A stretch of 64,000 nucleotides of DNA. Source: Pullulanibacillus pueri. Its GTDB lineage: Bacteria > Bacillota > Bacilli > Bacillales > Sporolactobacillaceae. Within the stretch, counting starts at the first letter, position 1, and the number at the start of each line of letters is the position of its first letter. The notes beneath the pieces are model-generated. The model had not been told where the DNA came from, ran no database searches, and saw nothing but the letters and a program-made list of their open reading frames with translations. Location of the stretch: positions 1 through 64,000 of the forward strand of contig NZ_BMFV01000021.1 in the NCBI RefSeq assembly GCF_014639255.1, written 5' to 3'. Both the position numbers and the translations under genes were made by a program. Positions 8,759 through 17,911 of the stretch are shown piece after piece.

Positions 8759-10030
8759 TCAATCTTCGTCTTTTCTAGAAAAATAATCTTCTTCTTTTAA
8801 AAAATCGTGTGCTTGATAAGCCGCGATGATACCATGGTAGCTAATGTCTAGACCGATTTCTTCTTCCTCCGCGGTTGACCGAACAGGAATCCAGAGGTTA
8901 ATGAGTTTTAAACCAAACCACGTTAAGCCAAAGCCCCATACGCATAAAATGAGGAGTCCAAGGGTTTGAATCCCAAGTAAATGCCAGCTTCCGTTAGTTA
9001 CAAGCCCGTCATCGGAAGCAAATAGGCCGACAGCGAGCGTGCCCCACATTCCTGAAACAGCGTGAACAGGAAAGGCGCCGACGGGATCATCAATCCCTCT
9101 TGATTCTAACCAATGGGTAGCCGTGATCATCAGGAGTCCAGAGACGGCTCCGATTAAAACCGAGAATTCATCATTGACATAAGCGCAGCCGGCCGTGATA
9201 CCCACTAACCCGGCCAAGGAGCCATTAATCACAGCGGGAGCGTCTGAACGGTTATAGCGGAATAGTGTATATAAAAGGGCAGTTGCTCCTCCTGAGGCTG
9301 CTGATAGCATAGTAACAATAGCAATATGACCAATGCGTCCATCTGTCGCATTTAAGGTACTCCCAGCATTAAAGCCAAACCATCCGAACCAAAGTAAGAA
9401 AGCGCCCACGGAGGCTAGAGGGAGATTGCTAGGGAGGGCAATTGTACTCGTGCCTTTTGGGGTGAATTTTCCGATGCGGGGTCCGATAAACATGGCAGCG
9501 GCTAATGCTGAAAAGCCGCCTAAGGCGTGAATAACGGCTGAACCTGCGAAATCTTGCATGCCGAGTTTGCCCAGCCATCCTGAACCCCAAACCCAATGTC
9601 CTGCGATAGGGTAGATGAGCGTTGTCATTAGGACGACGTAAAGGATGTAAGCCCGGAAATTGATGCGCTCGGCAACAGCACCCGAAACAATCGATATCAC
9701 GGAAATAACAAAGGCAGCTTGAAAAAGCCAAAAGGTATCCGTTGAAATGGACTGGTTGAGGTGAGAAAGGTGGCCACTGATAAGAAAGCCGTTTGTTCCT
9801 ATCAATCCATGAAAATCGACACCATACATAAGGGCGAATCCAGCGAGATAGAAACAGAGAGTGCCGATAGTAATATCGACAAACACCTTCATAATAATGT
9901 TGACATTATTTTTGTGTCTGACAAAACCAGCCTCTAAAAGCGCAAATCCTCCCTCCATGAGGAGAATCATGGCAGCGGTTAATACGACCCAAATGGTGTC
10001 AAGGCCAGTGCTTAAAGTATTGAGTGTCAT
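8759..10030 (-). CDS. amt: Ammonium transporter, Amt/MEP/Rh family
   Basis: Eleven-span ammonium channel of 423 residues in the plasma membrane. Both pore histidines are in context: GSAVIHALGGFSALAA (first) and GAFPVHAVSGMWGT (second). The cytoplasmic tail EEEEIGLDISYHGIIAAYQ carries the conserved GLDIS-HG-AY motif that normally contacts PII proteins. The tail is extended by about 20 acidic residues. Its start overlaps the stop of the 134-residue gene upstream (ATGA), so the two are translationally coupled. No glnK/glnB follows, which is unusual for Amt genes. Confidence 0.95.
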   Translation of the reverse strand: MTLNTLSTGLDTIWVVLTAAMILLMEGGFALLEAGFVRHKNNVNIIMKVFVDITIGTLCFYLAGFALMYGVDFHGLIGTNGFLISGHLSHLNQSISTDTFWLFQAAFVISVISIVSGAVAERINFRAYILYVVLMTTLIYPIAGHWVWGSGWLGKLGMQDFAGSAVIHALGGFSALAAAMFIGPRIGKFTPKGTSTIALPSNLPLASVGAFLLWFGWFGFNAGSTLNATDGRIGHIAIVTMLSAASGGATALLYTLFRYNRSDAPAVINGSLAGLVGITAGCAYVNDEFSVLIGAVSGLLMITATHWLESRGIDDPVGAFPVHAVSGMWGTLAVGLFASDDGLVTNGSWHLLGIQTLGLLILCVWGFGLTWFGLKLINLWIPVRSTAEEEEIGLDISYHGIIAAYQAHDFLKEEDYFSRKDED

Positions 10031-10431
10031 ATTTGGTCTCCTAATTGTTCGTGATAGGCGAGTAATTCATGAATAAAAGGTGAGGGAAGCTCCAAACATT
10101 CTTGAGCAGTTTCTTGTTCTAATAAGCGATTAATCTCCAATAGTTGTTGCTTGATGATCGCAATCTTTTTTAGTCGTTCCTTAACATGGACGAGATATTC
10201 GACAGCCTGATGGTGGCTAGGAGGCCGGCTAGAAAAAAATTTACGAATCGGTGACATGGATTGATATAGTGCTGCTTCTGTTCGTCTTTTTTCCTCATAT
10301 TTTTGTATTTTATGTTTCAACAGAGTCATCTCATTTTCTTTATCGTCTCTAATTTTTTCAAGAAGACCTTTAAATGCTTCAGCAGGCAGTTGAAGAACAA
10401 CGTGTTGATAGACGTTATCATAAATTTTCAT
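10027..10431 (-). CDS. Small coiled-coil protein coupled to the ammonium transporter
   Basis: I do not recognise this 134-residue protein. It is hydrophilic and highly charged, with a predicted helical stretch (KIRDDKENEMTLLKHKIQKY) and a second one (YLVHVKERLKKIAIIKQQLL). It has no signal peptide or membrane span and no PII-type T-loop sequence. An AGGAG motif precedes the ATG. It overlaps amt by four bases in the order normally seen for functionally linked partners. A role as a cytosolic partner or regulator of the transporter is inference from coupling alone. Confidence 0.75.
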   Translation of the reverse strand: MKIYDNVYQHVVLQLPAEAFKGLLEKIRDDKENEMTLLKHKIQKYEEKRRTEAALYQSMSPIRKFFSSRPPSHHQAVEYLVHVKERLKKIAIIKQQLLEINRLLEQETAQECLELPSPFIHELLAYHEQLGDQI

Positions 10432-10447
10432 GTAAGATCTCCTAACA
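10431..10447. promoter_or_regulatory. Possible TnrA/GlnR site at the amt operon start
   Basis: TGTAAGATCTCCTAACA fits the TnrA/GlnR consensus TGTNA-N7-TNACA exactly. It overlaps the SD and first base of the start codon of the amt operon, which is an odd place for an operator, so coincidence with the SD is possible. Ammonium transport genes are classic TnrA targets in Bacillus. Confidence 0.4.
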
Positions 10448-10638
10448 TTAAAAGTAACCTTTCTTAATTATAAGAAGAGTCCTACTTTAAGTTAATACTC
10501 ATACAATATTGAAATCTGAGAGGCTTTTTAGTTATTTGACTGTATTTAGTCATAGTAGTCTTGCTGAGGTACAATAGAAGAATAAAAGTGATTGACAGCT
10601 TAATGAGTTGATCTTAAGTAATGAGAGGTTAGAAGACG

Positions 10639-11262
10639 ATGGTAAAAGTATACTTATTAAGGCATGGAGAGACTGAATGGAACAGTGATCATAATCGTTA
10701 TTGCGGACGAACCGATATTCCGCTTTCTGAGGTAGGGGTAAGGCAAGCTGAAAAGGCGCGAGAAGTTTTATGCTCGGTCCGTTTTTCTGGGATATATGTC
10801 TCGTCACTCCAACGGGCTCAACAAACAGCGGAGATTGTGACAGAAGGGTCAACCGTCACCATCCAAAAGGATAAGCGGTTAGTTGAAGTCGATTTTGGTG
10901 AATGGGAAGGGAAGCAAAAACAGGCATTTATAAAAGCGGATCCTGAGGCTTGGAAACGCTGGCTTGAATATCCTGAAAGCACTAAGGCAGGAAGGACAGG
11001 AGAAACCGCAGAAGAAGTCTTTGTGCGGGCTCGCTCATTTTTTGATGAACTCGTAGAAAGACATGAGGGAGATACCGTCCTGGTCACTGCTCATAATACA
11101 TTTAACCGAATCTTTATTGCCGGCATGCTTGGAATGCCCCTCCGTAATTACCGATCGATTCACCAATTTAATACGGCTATTACAGTATTTGAGCTAGAAA
11201 AAGGACAGCCTATATCCTTCATAGAGATTAATAATCATGACCATATTAAATCATTGTTTTAA
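10639..11262 (+). CDS. Histidine phosphatase family protein (phosphoglycerate-mutase-like)
   Basis: Cytosolic phosphatase of 207 residues. The catalytic LLRHGETEWN motif is at residues 6-15. The distal histidine lies in VLVTAHNTFNRIFI. The Arg of SSLQRAQQTAEIV and the Glu of FGEWEGK complete a typical active site. The substrate cannot be read from the sequence; PhoE-type broad phosphatase or alpha-ribazole phosphatase are the usual labels. ATG 10639 has GAGAGG upstream. It stands alone between divergent amt and a convergent secreted protein, with a shared terminator behind it. Confidence 0.88.
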   Translation: MVKVYLLRHGETEWNSDHNRYCGRTDIPLSEVGVRQAEKAREVLCSVRFSGIYVSSLQRAQQTAEIVTEGSTVTIQKDKRLVEVDFGEWEGKQKQAFIKADPEAWKRWLEYPESTKAGRTGETAEEVFVRARSFFDELVERHEGDTVLVTAHNTFNRIFIAGMLGMPLRNYRSIHQFNTAITVFELEKGQPISFIEINNHDHIKSLF

Positions 11263-11269
11263 GCCAATA

Positions 11270-11296
11270 AAAAAGAGGCCTTTGTGTGCCTCTTTG
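11270..11296. terminator. Bidirectional terminator
   Basis: AAAGAGGC pairs with GCCTCTTT around CTTTGTGT, with A- and T-rich flanks on both sides. It separates the convergent phosphatase and secreted-protein genes. Confidence 0.85.
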
Positions 11297-11302
11297 CTTA
11301 AT

Positions 11303-11854
11303 TTATAGGGAATTGGCGATAAAGTAACCTGCGACTTCTTTAACAGTATGAGGATGGAGCTCGAGGTCAGCGATGCGATGATGGTTTTGATCCAAGAGTT
11401 GAATGATCACCTTTTTATTTTGATATTGAGTTGCCATCATCTTTTTTAAAGAAAAGGGTTCGTGATGCTGCCCGTCTACAAAAAAGACATCTGTGTCCAA
11501 CTGGAGTAGATCCAGCATCTCATTGATGGTCGTAAGCAATTGTTTCCCGTCTAATGTGATCTTTTTATGCTCTTCAGAAGAAATCCTCAAAGCATTAAGC
11601 TCATTTGTTATTCCTGTTAGTTGTGGAATGATGGTGTCTAAATCAAGGGAAGCGATGTATGTCATGAGACGATTGATTTCCGCTTGTGTCAACCCGATCT
11701 GATGATAGATGTCTCTTTGTTCATTAACAGGCATAGCTCCAAGGCTTTCCTGAGAAGAAGGGTTCTCAATCGCAAACGCTCCTCGTAGAGTCAAGAAAAA
11801 ACTGACAAAGAACACAAACATGATTAAGGATAAACGGAAGATACACTTTTTCAT
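11303..11854 (-). CDS. Secreted protein of unknown function
   Basis: Not recognised. The 183-residue product starts with a clear Sec signal peptide (MKKCIFRLSLIMFVFFVSFF, cleavage likely after GAFA near residue 28). It continues as a hydrophilic, helical exported domain rich in Leu, Thr and Gln (QAEINRLMTYIASLDLDTII). One segment resembles a short beta domain (DTDVFFVDGQHHEPFSLKKM). No Cys lipobox and no catalytic motif were seen. Start at 11854 follows a GGGGG-containing upstream sequence. It converges on the phosphatase gene. Confidence 0.75.
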   Translation of the reverse strand: MKKCIFRLSLIMFVFFVSFFLTLRGAFAIENPSSQESLGAMPVNEQRDIYHQIGLTQAEINRLMTYIASLDLDTIIPQLTGITNELNALRISSEEHKKITLDGKQLLTTINEMLDLLQLDTDVFFVDGQHHEPFSLKKMMATQYQNKKVIIQLLDQNHHRIADLELHPHTVKEVAGYFIANSL

Positions 11855-11971
11855 TCCTGAGCCCCCACTCTATAAAAGTTACTCCCTATAGTGTTGACTC
11901 AATGCCACAAAATTAGACCTCTTATTCCTTTTTACAATAAGGAAAGTAATATGAGGTTTTTATCAGAGTAT

Positions 11972-12019
11972 GCTGGGGCTAAGTCCGAAGTCAGAAAGCC
12001 TTCGGACAGAAACCCCAGC
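11972..12019. repeat. Single two-tier hairpin related to the 52-bp array
   Basis: Outer arms GCTGGGG/CCCCAGC (11972-11978 and 12013-12019) enclose inner arms GTCCGAAG/CTTCGGAC (11983-11990 and 12000-12007). The inner stem and GTCAG/ACAGAAA context match the units at 1-381. It is a REP-like intergenic palindrome in the 11855-12078 gap, which otherwise shows nothing. Confidence 0.8.
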
Positions 12020-12078
12020 AAGAAGCTTAACGTCATTGATCAGATAATTCTCCATGTCCCTCGCATCTGCCATTATTA

Positions 12079-13476
12079 TTAAAGTCTTTCTGTGATGATT
12101 AACTGATATTGTTTTAATTTCTTATAGAGACTGACTCTTGAAATCCCTAATTCTCTTGCCGTTGCACTTTTATTCCCTTTGTTTTTCTTTAAGGCACTCT
12201 CTATATGCCGTTTCTCTAAAGCCATTTTTTCACTGATAAGAGAGCTGTCTTTTTCTAAAATAATAGGATGGTGCTCCTCGGGATCAATCGTCGTTCTAAA
12301 AAAACTCATGACCTCATGTTCGTCAATGGTTGCCTCCTCCGATAAAATGACGGCTCTTTCAATAGCATTCCGCAATTCACGCACATTTCCTGGCCACTGA
12401 TAATAAAGGAGCGCCTGAAGGGCCTCGGGAGTAAAGGCGGGGACAGTCATTTGATATTGATTCGCAAATTCGTTAAGGAAGACCTGGACAAGTTCGGGAA
12501 TATCCTCTAATCGATCCCGTAAAGGCGGCATAGTGATTTGAATAACATTCAGTCGATAAAAGAGATCCGAGCGAAACGTTCCTTGCCGAACCATATCTTC
12601 TAAATGACGATTAGTGGCTGCGATCACACGAACGTTAATCTTTTTGCTCGTTGTTCCCCCGACCCGGATAAGTTCACCATCTTGTAGAACGCGGAGTAAT
12701 TTCACCTGCATATCCAAGGGTAATTCTCCGATTTCATCTAAAAAGAGCGTTCCGCCGTTAGCGCCTTCAATTTTTCCTATTTTTCCCTCCTTCATTGCAC
12801 CAGTAAAGGCCCCGCGCTCATAACCGAAAAGTTCACTTTCGAAAAGGGCATGGGGGATGGCCCCACAGTTAACGGCGACAAAAGCAGACTCATGTCTAGG
12901 ACTTGTTTCGTGGATCGCTTGTGCACATAATTCTTTTCCTGTTCCACTTTCTCCTAAGATAAGGACAGTTGCAGGGGTTTTTGCCGCCTTAGAAGCCAGC
13001 TGGATGACATCTTGAATGGCCTTACTTTTCCCTTTGATTTTTGAAAAAGGACTCTCGAGTTGCTGCAAATACACTTTATGTTTTAATTCATTAAGCTGAT
13101 GTGAAGTCGTTGATAATTGTTCATTTAATTTCACGATATGAGTGATATCTTGTTCAATGGAAACAGCCCCCACCAGTTGATGTTGGTCATCATAGATAGG
13201 TGAACAGTTTACAAAGACATGCTTATCTTCACGAGGATGATGGTACATGTTCGTGACTGGTTGTTCGCTCTTTAAAACAGTAGACACCATCAAATGATCT
13301 TCCTTGAAGAAAGCAGAGATGGGCTGACCAACAATGGTACTAGCAGGAATATTATAGGTTTCCTCCGCAGCTTTGTTCCAAAAAAGCACATGGCATTGAT
13401 CATCAACAATAGTAATTGCATCGGTATCTGTATTAAGGATGGCTTGTAAAAAAGAACGTGCATGCTTGTCGTTCAT
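12079..13476 (-). CDS. Sigma-54-dependent activator (PAS-AAA-Fis), probable regulator of putBC
   Basis: Enhancer-binding protein of 465 residues, RocR-like in layout. An N-terminal PAS domain spans about residues 1-115. The AAA+ domain has Walker A GESGTGKE (175-182) and the sigma-54 contact loop GAFTGA (222-227). A Fis-type helix-turn-helix is at about 424-463 (KSATARELGISRVSLYKKLK). It is divergent from putB, whose promoter is of the -24/-12 type, so it is very probably the activator of proline catabolism. The PAS ligand is unknown; proline or pyrroline-5-carboxylate would be natural guesses. Confidence 0.9.
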   Translation of the reverse strand: MNDKHARSFLQAILNTDTDAITIVDDQCHVLFWNKAAEETYNIPASTIVGQPISAFFKEDHLMVSTVLKSEQPVTNMYHHPREDKHVFVNCSPIYDDQHQLVGAVSIEQDITHIVKLNEQLSTTSHQLNELKHKVYLQQLESPFSKIKGKSKAIQDVIQLASKAAKTPATVLILGESGTGKELCAQAIHETSPRHESAFVAVNCGAIPHALFESELFGYERGAFTGAMKEGKIGKIEGANGGTLFLDEIGELPLDMQVKLLRVLQDGELIRVGGTTSKKINVRVIAATNRHLEDMVRQGTFRSDLFYRLNVIQITMPPLRDRLEDIPELVQVFLNEFANQYQMTVPAFTPEALQALLYYQWPGNVRELRNAIERAVILSEEATIDEHEVMSFFRTTIDPEEHHPIILEKDSSLISEKMALEKRHIESALKKNKGNKSATARELGISRVSLYKKLKQYQLIITERL

Positions 13477-13514
13477 CAGATCTCACCCTTTTATAGGAAA
13501 GTGTAAAGTTTTTA

Positions 13515-13524
13515 TACAATTGTA
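13515..13524. promoter_or_regulatory. Candidate upstream activating site for putBC
   Basis: TACAATTGTA is a perfect 10-bp palindrome within the wider near-palindrome TTTATACAATTGTAAA, about 80 bases upstream of the sigma-54 promoter. It lies just upstream of the divergent activator gene, the usual place for an enhancer element. This is an inference from position and symmetry. Confidence 0.4.
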
Positions 13525-13600
13525 AATCAAATATACATCTTAAAAGCAAAGTTGTAAACATGGAAAGATGTAAAGTCCATTAACTATGCTTTTTATATAG

Positions 13601-13618
13601 TTGGCATGATTCTTGCAT
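13601..13618 (+). promoter_or_regulatory. Sigma-54 (-24/-12) promoter of putBC
   Basis: TTGGCATGATTCTTGCAT matches TGGCAC-N5-TTGCA with one mismatch. The invariant GG (13603-13604) and GC (13615-13616) have the required spacing. It lies about 110 bases before putB and next to a sigma-54 activator gene. Confidence 0.9.
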
Positions 13619-13726
13619 ATATATTAGGTGAAGAGAGTTATTTCAGTGACAGAGAAGTTTGGGTGAGTGGGGTCTTAAAAAATATAGAATGACACTGCAT
13701 CAGCAGGCGTTATGGGGGCAATGAGC

Positions 13727-14647
13727 ATGGAACAATTATTACGCAATTTCTTTTTGTTCTTAGGTAAAAATCGTCGGTTGACTGTTCTTGCAAAAAAATA
13801 TGGGATGATGTTTGGTGCGAGTCGTTTTGTTGCGGGCGCAACATTGGAAGGGGCTTTAAAAACGATTCATGAACTAAATGCTCAAGGCTTTTCTGTCACC
13901 ATTGATCATCTAGGTGAGTTTGTTGATAATGAGCGTGAAGCTTGCGATATGGCCGATCATTGTATTCAGGCTATCGAAGCTATTGCGGACCGAGGGTTAG
14001 ATTCACAGCTTTCTCTTAAACTCACTTCTATGGGATTGGATATTGATAGAGAATTAGCTATCAGCAATATGCACCGGATTCTTAAGGTCGCGCAAAAGCG
14101 TGGGGTCTTCATCACCATAGATATGGAGGATGAACCGCATTGTCAGATTACCTTAGATATTTTCAAAGAACTTCGTGCCGAATACGATAATATTGGAACG
14201 GTTGTGCAGGCATATCTCTATCGGACGGTAGATGATTTACAGGATTTAAATCCTTATCATCCTAATCTCCGGATTGTAAAGGGCGCTTATAAAGAGCCGC
14301 CTGAAGTGGCTTTCCCTGATAAAAGGGACGTGGATGAAAATTACAAGAATCTCGTGACGATTCATTTGTTGCAAGGGAACTATACCGCTATTGCCACGCA
14401 CGATGAGGCGATGATTCAATTCGCTAAAAAACTTGTCGCAGAGCATCAAGTCCCTAAAGATCGCTTTGAATTTCAAATGCTTTATGGTATTCGTCCAGAA
14501 AGACAGAAGCAAATTGTTGAAGAAGGGTATAAGATGCGTATTTATGTTCCATATGGTGAGGATTGGTATGGTTATAATATGCGGCGCTTGGCGGAACGGC
14601 CAGCAAATGTAGCCTTCGTGTTAAAAGGGATGTTAAAGAGAAAATAG
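13727..14647 (+). CDS. putB: Proline dehydrogenase
   Basis: FAD enzyme that oxidises L-proline to pyrroline-5-carboxylate, the first step of proline use. The 306-residue single-domain form is typical of Bacillus PutB/FadM. The sequence closely follows that family along its length: GASRFVAGATLEGA, LSLKLTSMGLDI, ITIDMEDEPH, VVQAYLYRTVDDL, FQMLYGIRPERQK and RRLAERPANVAFV at the end. Three in-frame ATGs (13712, 13721, 13727) compete; 13727 is chosen because GGGGG lies 8-10 bases upstream, though the SD is weak. putC follows after 47 bases. Confidence 0.93.
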   Translation: MEQLLRNFFLFLGKNRRLTVLAKKYGMMFGASRFVAGATLEGALKTIHELNAQGFSVTIDHLGEFVDNEREACDMADHCIQAIEAIADRGLDSQLSLKLTSMGLDIDRELAISNMHRILKVAQKRGVFITIDMEDEPHCQITLDIFKELRAEYDNIGTVVQAYLYRTVDDLQDLNPYHPNLRIVKGAYKEPPEVAFPDKRDVDENYKNLVTIHLLQGNYTAIATHDEAMIQFAKKLVAEHQVPKDRFEFQMLYGIRPERQKQIVEEGYKMRIYVPYGEDWYGYNMRRLAERPANVAFVLKGMLKRK

Positions 14648-14694
14648 GTTAAAGGACCACAAGTTCACTATATTCGTTAGAGGAGGCATATATA

Positions 14695-16239
14695 ATGGTA
14701 TTACCATACACACATGAACCATTTACGGACTTTACAAAAGAAGAGAATCGAAAGGCTTTTAAAGCGGCCCTGAAGCAAGTGGAGGAGCAGCTTGGCAAGG
14801 AATATGACCTCATTATTGGTGGTGAGAGAATTTCCACAGAGGAGAAGCTTGTTTCCTATAACCCAGCTAAAAAGGATCAAGTCATCGGTAAGGTGTCCAA
14901 GGCAACGCAGGCGCATGTTGATCAAGCAATGCAAGTTGCACAGGATGCTTTTAAGGAATGGCGGACATGGTCTCCAGAAGTGCGCGCCGATATCTTATTC
15001 CGAACAGCAGCGATTGTAAGACGTCGTAAGCATGAAATATCAGCTTGGATGGTTTATGAAGCAGGGAAGCCATGGTCACAAGCGGATGCAGATACCGCTG
15101 AAGGCATCGATTTTCTCGAGTACTATGGCAGACAAATGCTCGAATTGGCACAAGGGCGTCCGGTTAATGATCGTCAGGGTGAAAATAACCATTTTGTTTA
15201 TCAACCTGTAGGTGTTGGGGCAGTTATTCCTCCATGGAATTTCCCTTTTGCGATTATGTGTGGGACGACAGTTGCTCCCGTTGTTGCTGGAAATACCGTG
15301 CTTTTAAAGCCTGCGGAAAGTACACCAATTATGGCTTACAAACTTATGGAGATTCTTGAAGAAGCAGGGCTTCCAAAAGGGGTGGTCAACTATATTCCAG
15401 GAGAACCAACTGAAATTGGCGATTATCTTGTTGATCATCCCCAAACACGATTTATAAACTTTACTGGCTCAAGAGCCACAGGGGTACGCATTTATGAACG
15501 GGCGGCAAAAGTGCAACCAGGGCAAACTTTCTTAAAAACAGTCGTGGCTGAAATGGGTGGAAAAGATACCATTATTGTAGATAAAGAGGCTGACTTAGAT
15601 CTTGCAGCTGATGCCATTATGAACTCTGCCTTTGGATTCTCGGGACAAAAGTGCTCAGCTTGCTCTCGAGCGGTTATCCATGAAGAGGTCTATGATGAAG
15701 TGCTTGCTAAAACTATTGAACTCACTAAAGGGATAAAAGTTGATCACCCAGTGAATGATCCTTATATGGGGCCAGTTATCAATCAAAAGCAATTTGACAA
15801 AATTAAAGATTATATTGAAATTGGAAAACAAGAAGGCGAATTAGTCTTCGGCGGAGAGACTGATGATTCTGAAGGGTATTTTGTTTATCCGACGATCTTT
15901 GCGGGTGTAGATCCGAAAGCAAGACTCATGCAAGAAGAGATTTTCGGTCCTGTGGTTGCGTTTGCCAAAGCAAAGAATTTTGACGAACTTCTTGAGATCG
16001 CCAACAATACTGAATATGGTTTGACTGGCGCTGTAATTTCTAATAACCGTGAGCACCTCAATCGGGCTCGAACGGAATTTCATGTCGGGAACCTTTACTT
16101 CAACCGGGGATGCACCGCAGCCATTGTGGGTTATCATCCTTTTGGTGGTTTTAAAATGTCAGGCACAGACTCGAAAGCAGGGGGACCTGATTATTTGACC
16201 AACTTCTTAGAAGGAAAAACCATTTCAGAAATGCTATAA
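14695..16239 (+). CDS. putC: 1-pyrroline-5-carboxylate dehydrogenase
   Basis: NAD+-dependent aldehyde dehydrogenase that converts glutamate semialdehyde to glutamate, completing proline degradation with PutB. Length 514 matches the RocA/PutC group. The active-site Cys is in [14 protein letters not shown] and the general-base Glu in VVAEMGGKD. The substrate-loop Asn lies in [21 protein letters not shown] sits 8 bases before the ATG. It shares the sigma-54 promoter of putB and ends at a strong terminator. No proline permease gene is adjacent. Confidence 0.95.
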   Translation: MVLPYTHEPFTDFTKEENRKAFKAALKQVEEQLGKEYDLIIGGERISTEEKLVSYNPAKKDQVIGKVSKATQAHVDQAMQVAQDAFKEWRTWSPEVRADILFRTAAIVRRRKHEISAWMVYEAGKPWSQADADTAEGIDFLEYYGRQMLELAQGRPVNDRQGENNHFVYQPVGVGAVIPPWNFPFAIMCGTTVAPVVAGNTVLLKPAESTPIMAYKLMEILEEAGLPKGVVNYIPGEPTEIGDYLVDHPQTRFINFTGSRATGVRIYERAAKVQPGQTFLKTVVAEMGGKDTIIVDKEADLDLAADAIMNSAFGFSGQKCSACSRAVIHEEVYDEVLAKTIELTKGIKVDHPVNDPYMGPVINQKQFDKIKDYIEIGKQEGELVFGGETDDSEGYFVYPTIFAGVDPKARLMQEEIFGPVVAFAKAKNFDELLEIANNTEYGLTGAVISNNREHLNRARTEFHVGNLYFNRGCTAAIVGYHPFGGFKMSGTDSKAGGPDYLTNFLEGKTISEML

Positions 16240-16246
16240 ATAGACG

Positions 16247-16295
16247 AAAGGAGACACCTGCAAAAGCATGGCTTTTGCGGGGAGTCTCCTTTTTG
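16247..16295 (+). terminator. Intrinsic terminator of putBC
   Basis: A long stem: AAAGGAGAC...GTCTCCTTTTT outside and TGCAAAAGC/GCTTTTGCG inside, ending in a T run. Confidence 0.88.
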
Positions 16296-16372
16296 CTTTC
16301 CTTGGGTAACGCAGATTCTATATTGGGAGGAACAGCCGCTCGTGGTATGGACGTGTGTTTTGAAACTTTGAT

Positions 16373-17509
16373 TCACTTGAAGCGGGCGAGTGAGAAGGGG
16401 GATAAGTCATAATCAGTGATCCCTTGAGTAGCAAGTTGACTAAGAGCTTTGCCTATGATACTTGCAAACTTAAACCCGTGGCCAGAAAAGCCACTCGCAA
16501 ACAGAATATTTTTATTCTCAGGGTAATGGTCAATAATAAAGTGGTTATCTATCGAGCGTGATAAAAGACATGTCCTGCCTCTGACAAGTTCACCATTTGC
16601 CTTAGGCATATACTTTTTTAGAAAATCGCGCAATTCGTCTTCATCTTCATCATAGGCACCAAAATTTTGTTTGTGTTGATCCGGGGCTATAGGAAGACCG
16701 CCATTGGTATGTCCTAATTTAAGACCACTCCCTTTTACACTTGGGAAACCATAGTATAGATGTGAGCCTTCATCGAGATAAAAACAGGGAAAGCGAGAAG
16801 ACTCAAACACTTTTTCCTTAGGTGCAAACCAAGCAAAAACCTTACGCAAAGGCTGGATAGGAAGTTTGAGAGTTCTCAAAAGCTTAGGAGAAGAGGCACC
16901 TACAGTAACTATGACCTTGTCGGCGAGGTAGGTGTTGTTAGGTGTCCTAACTTTAATTTTATGAGGAGTTGTTTCGATATCAAGGACAGGCGTATGTGTC
17001 ATCAGCTCAGCTTTGTTTTTTAAGGCCAGGGCTTTGTAGGCTTCTATACAATTTTCACTATATAAGAAGCCAGAATCCGCTTCAAAACACCCAATGAAAT
17101 GGCGAGGAACCATAATCCCTGGCCATTTCTTCATGATGTCACGTGATGACATGATTTGAAGAGGGAGGTTGTAGCGATCGGCTGATGCTAATGTTTCTTT
17201 TATAAAGGGGGAGTGTTCTTGACCGATGCCAAGGACTCCAGTTTTTTCGAATATTTTGTAACTGGATTCCCGTTCTAATTCCTCCCAAAGAGCTTGTGCA
17301 TGTTGGAGTAAAGAAACATACTGATGCCCCTCCCCATAGGCATGACGGATCATACGTGTTTCTCCATGATGACTACCATAATTATGAGGCGGATTAAAAG
17401 CATCTAACAATAATGTTTTGACCTTGGCTTGTGCAAGAAAGGCTCCTGTGGCCATTCCCATTGTGCCGGCGCCTACTACGATAACATCATATAATGTGCT
17501 TTGACTCAT
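16373..17509 (-). CDS. soxA: Monomeric sarcosine oxidase / N-methylamino-acid oxidase family flavoprotein (paralogue 1)
   Basis: Flavoenzyme of 378 residues that oxidatively demethylates N-methylated amino acids. FAD-binding VVGAGTMGMATGAF is at the N-terminus. The covalent-flavin Cys314 is in RGRTCLL and the oxygen-activating Lys264 in SGLKLGHT, both aligned with the known monomeric sarcosine oxidase residues. The usual His two turns later (His269 in the Bacillus enzyme) is replaced by Thr268. The substrate may therefore differ from sarcosine. It is monocistronic, converging on putC. A paralogue with the same substitutions lies at 40993. Confidence 0.85.
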   Translation of the reverse strand: MSQSTLYDVIVVGAGTMGMATGAFLAQAKVKTLLLDAFNPPHNYGSHHGETRMIRHAYGEGHQYVSLLQHAQALWEELERESSYKIFEKTGVLGIGQEHSPFIKETLASADRYNLPLQIMSSRDIMKKWPGIMVPRHFIGCFEADSGFLYSENCIEAYKALALKNKAELMTHTPVLDIETTPHKIKVRTPNNTYLADKVIVTVGASSPKLLRTLKLPIQPLRKVFAWFAPKEKVFESSRFPCFYLDEGSHLYYGFPSVKGSGLKLGHTNGGLPIAPDQHKQNFGAYDEDEDELRDFLKKYMPKANGELVRGRTCLLSRSIDNHFIIDHYPENKNILFASGFSGHGFKFASIIGKALSQLATQGITDYDLSPFSLARFK

Positions 17510-17847
17510 AAAATCGCTCTCCTAAATAAACCAGTGATGATACCTATGTATAAAAAATTCAATAGGTGAGGAAGTAGAACTTATAAAAGTGAAATTTTAA
17601 AAAAACTCAGCATGATAACTTTATGTAAGACCTAATAAGGGCAACTTTGGCTTCTTCACCATAAGGTCGCGGCGAAGTCAAGTTTTCTAATTAAGTAGGT
17701 CCATTTTATCATGGGTTTACACAATTTTCTAATAGATCAAGGACGATAGGGTGAAAAGGTAGTCCTATTGTACCATAAAAAAATAATTCATATTGATTTA
17801 GTTGGTTATTGAGAAGAATGATTGTCTATGTAACGTTTTGTGTATAA

Positions 17848-17906
17848 CCTCCGCCATTTCAGGCATATTAAGACAATGAAATAAAAGCTTAGTACGGTGC
17901 GGAGGG
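17848..17906 (+). promoter_or_regulatory. Leader hairpin that can mask the cax ribosome binding site
   Basis: CCTCCGC (17848-17854) is complementary to GCGGAGG (17899-17905), and the latter is the ribosome binding site of the exchanger gene. Folding would hide the SD, suggesting translational control. The rest of the 17510-17911 gap shows no coding frame or other clear signal. Confidence 0.45.
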
Positions 17907-17911
17907 TGTTT

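Noticed and set aside
9429..9731. 100-codon second frame within amt
   Set aside because: Shadow frame inside a well-supported gene on the same strand.
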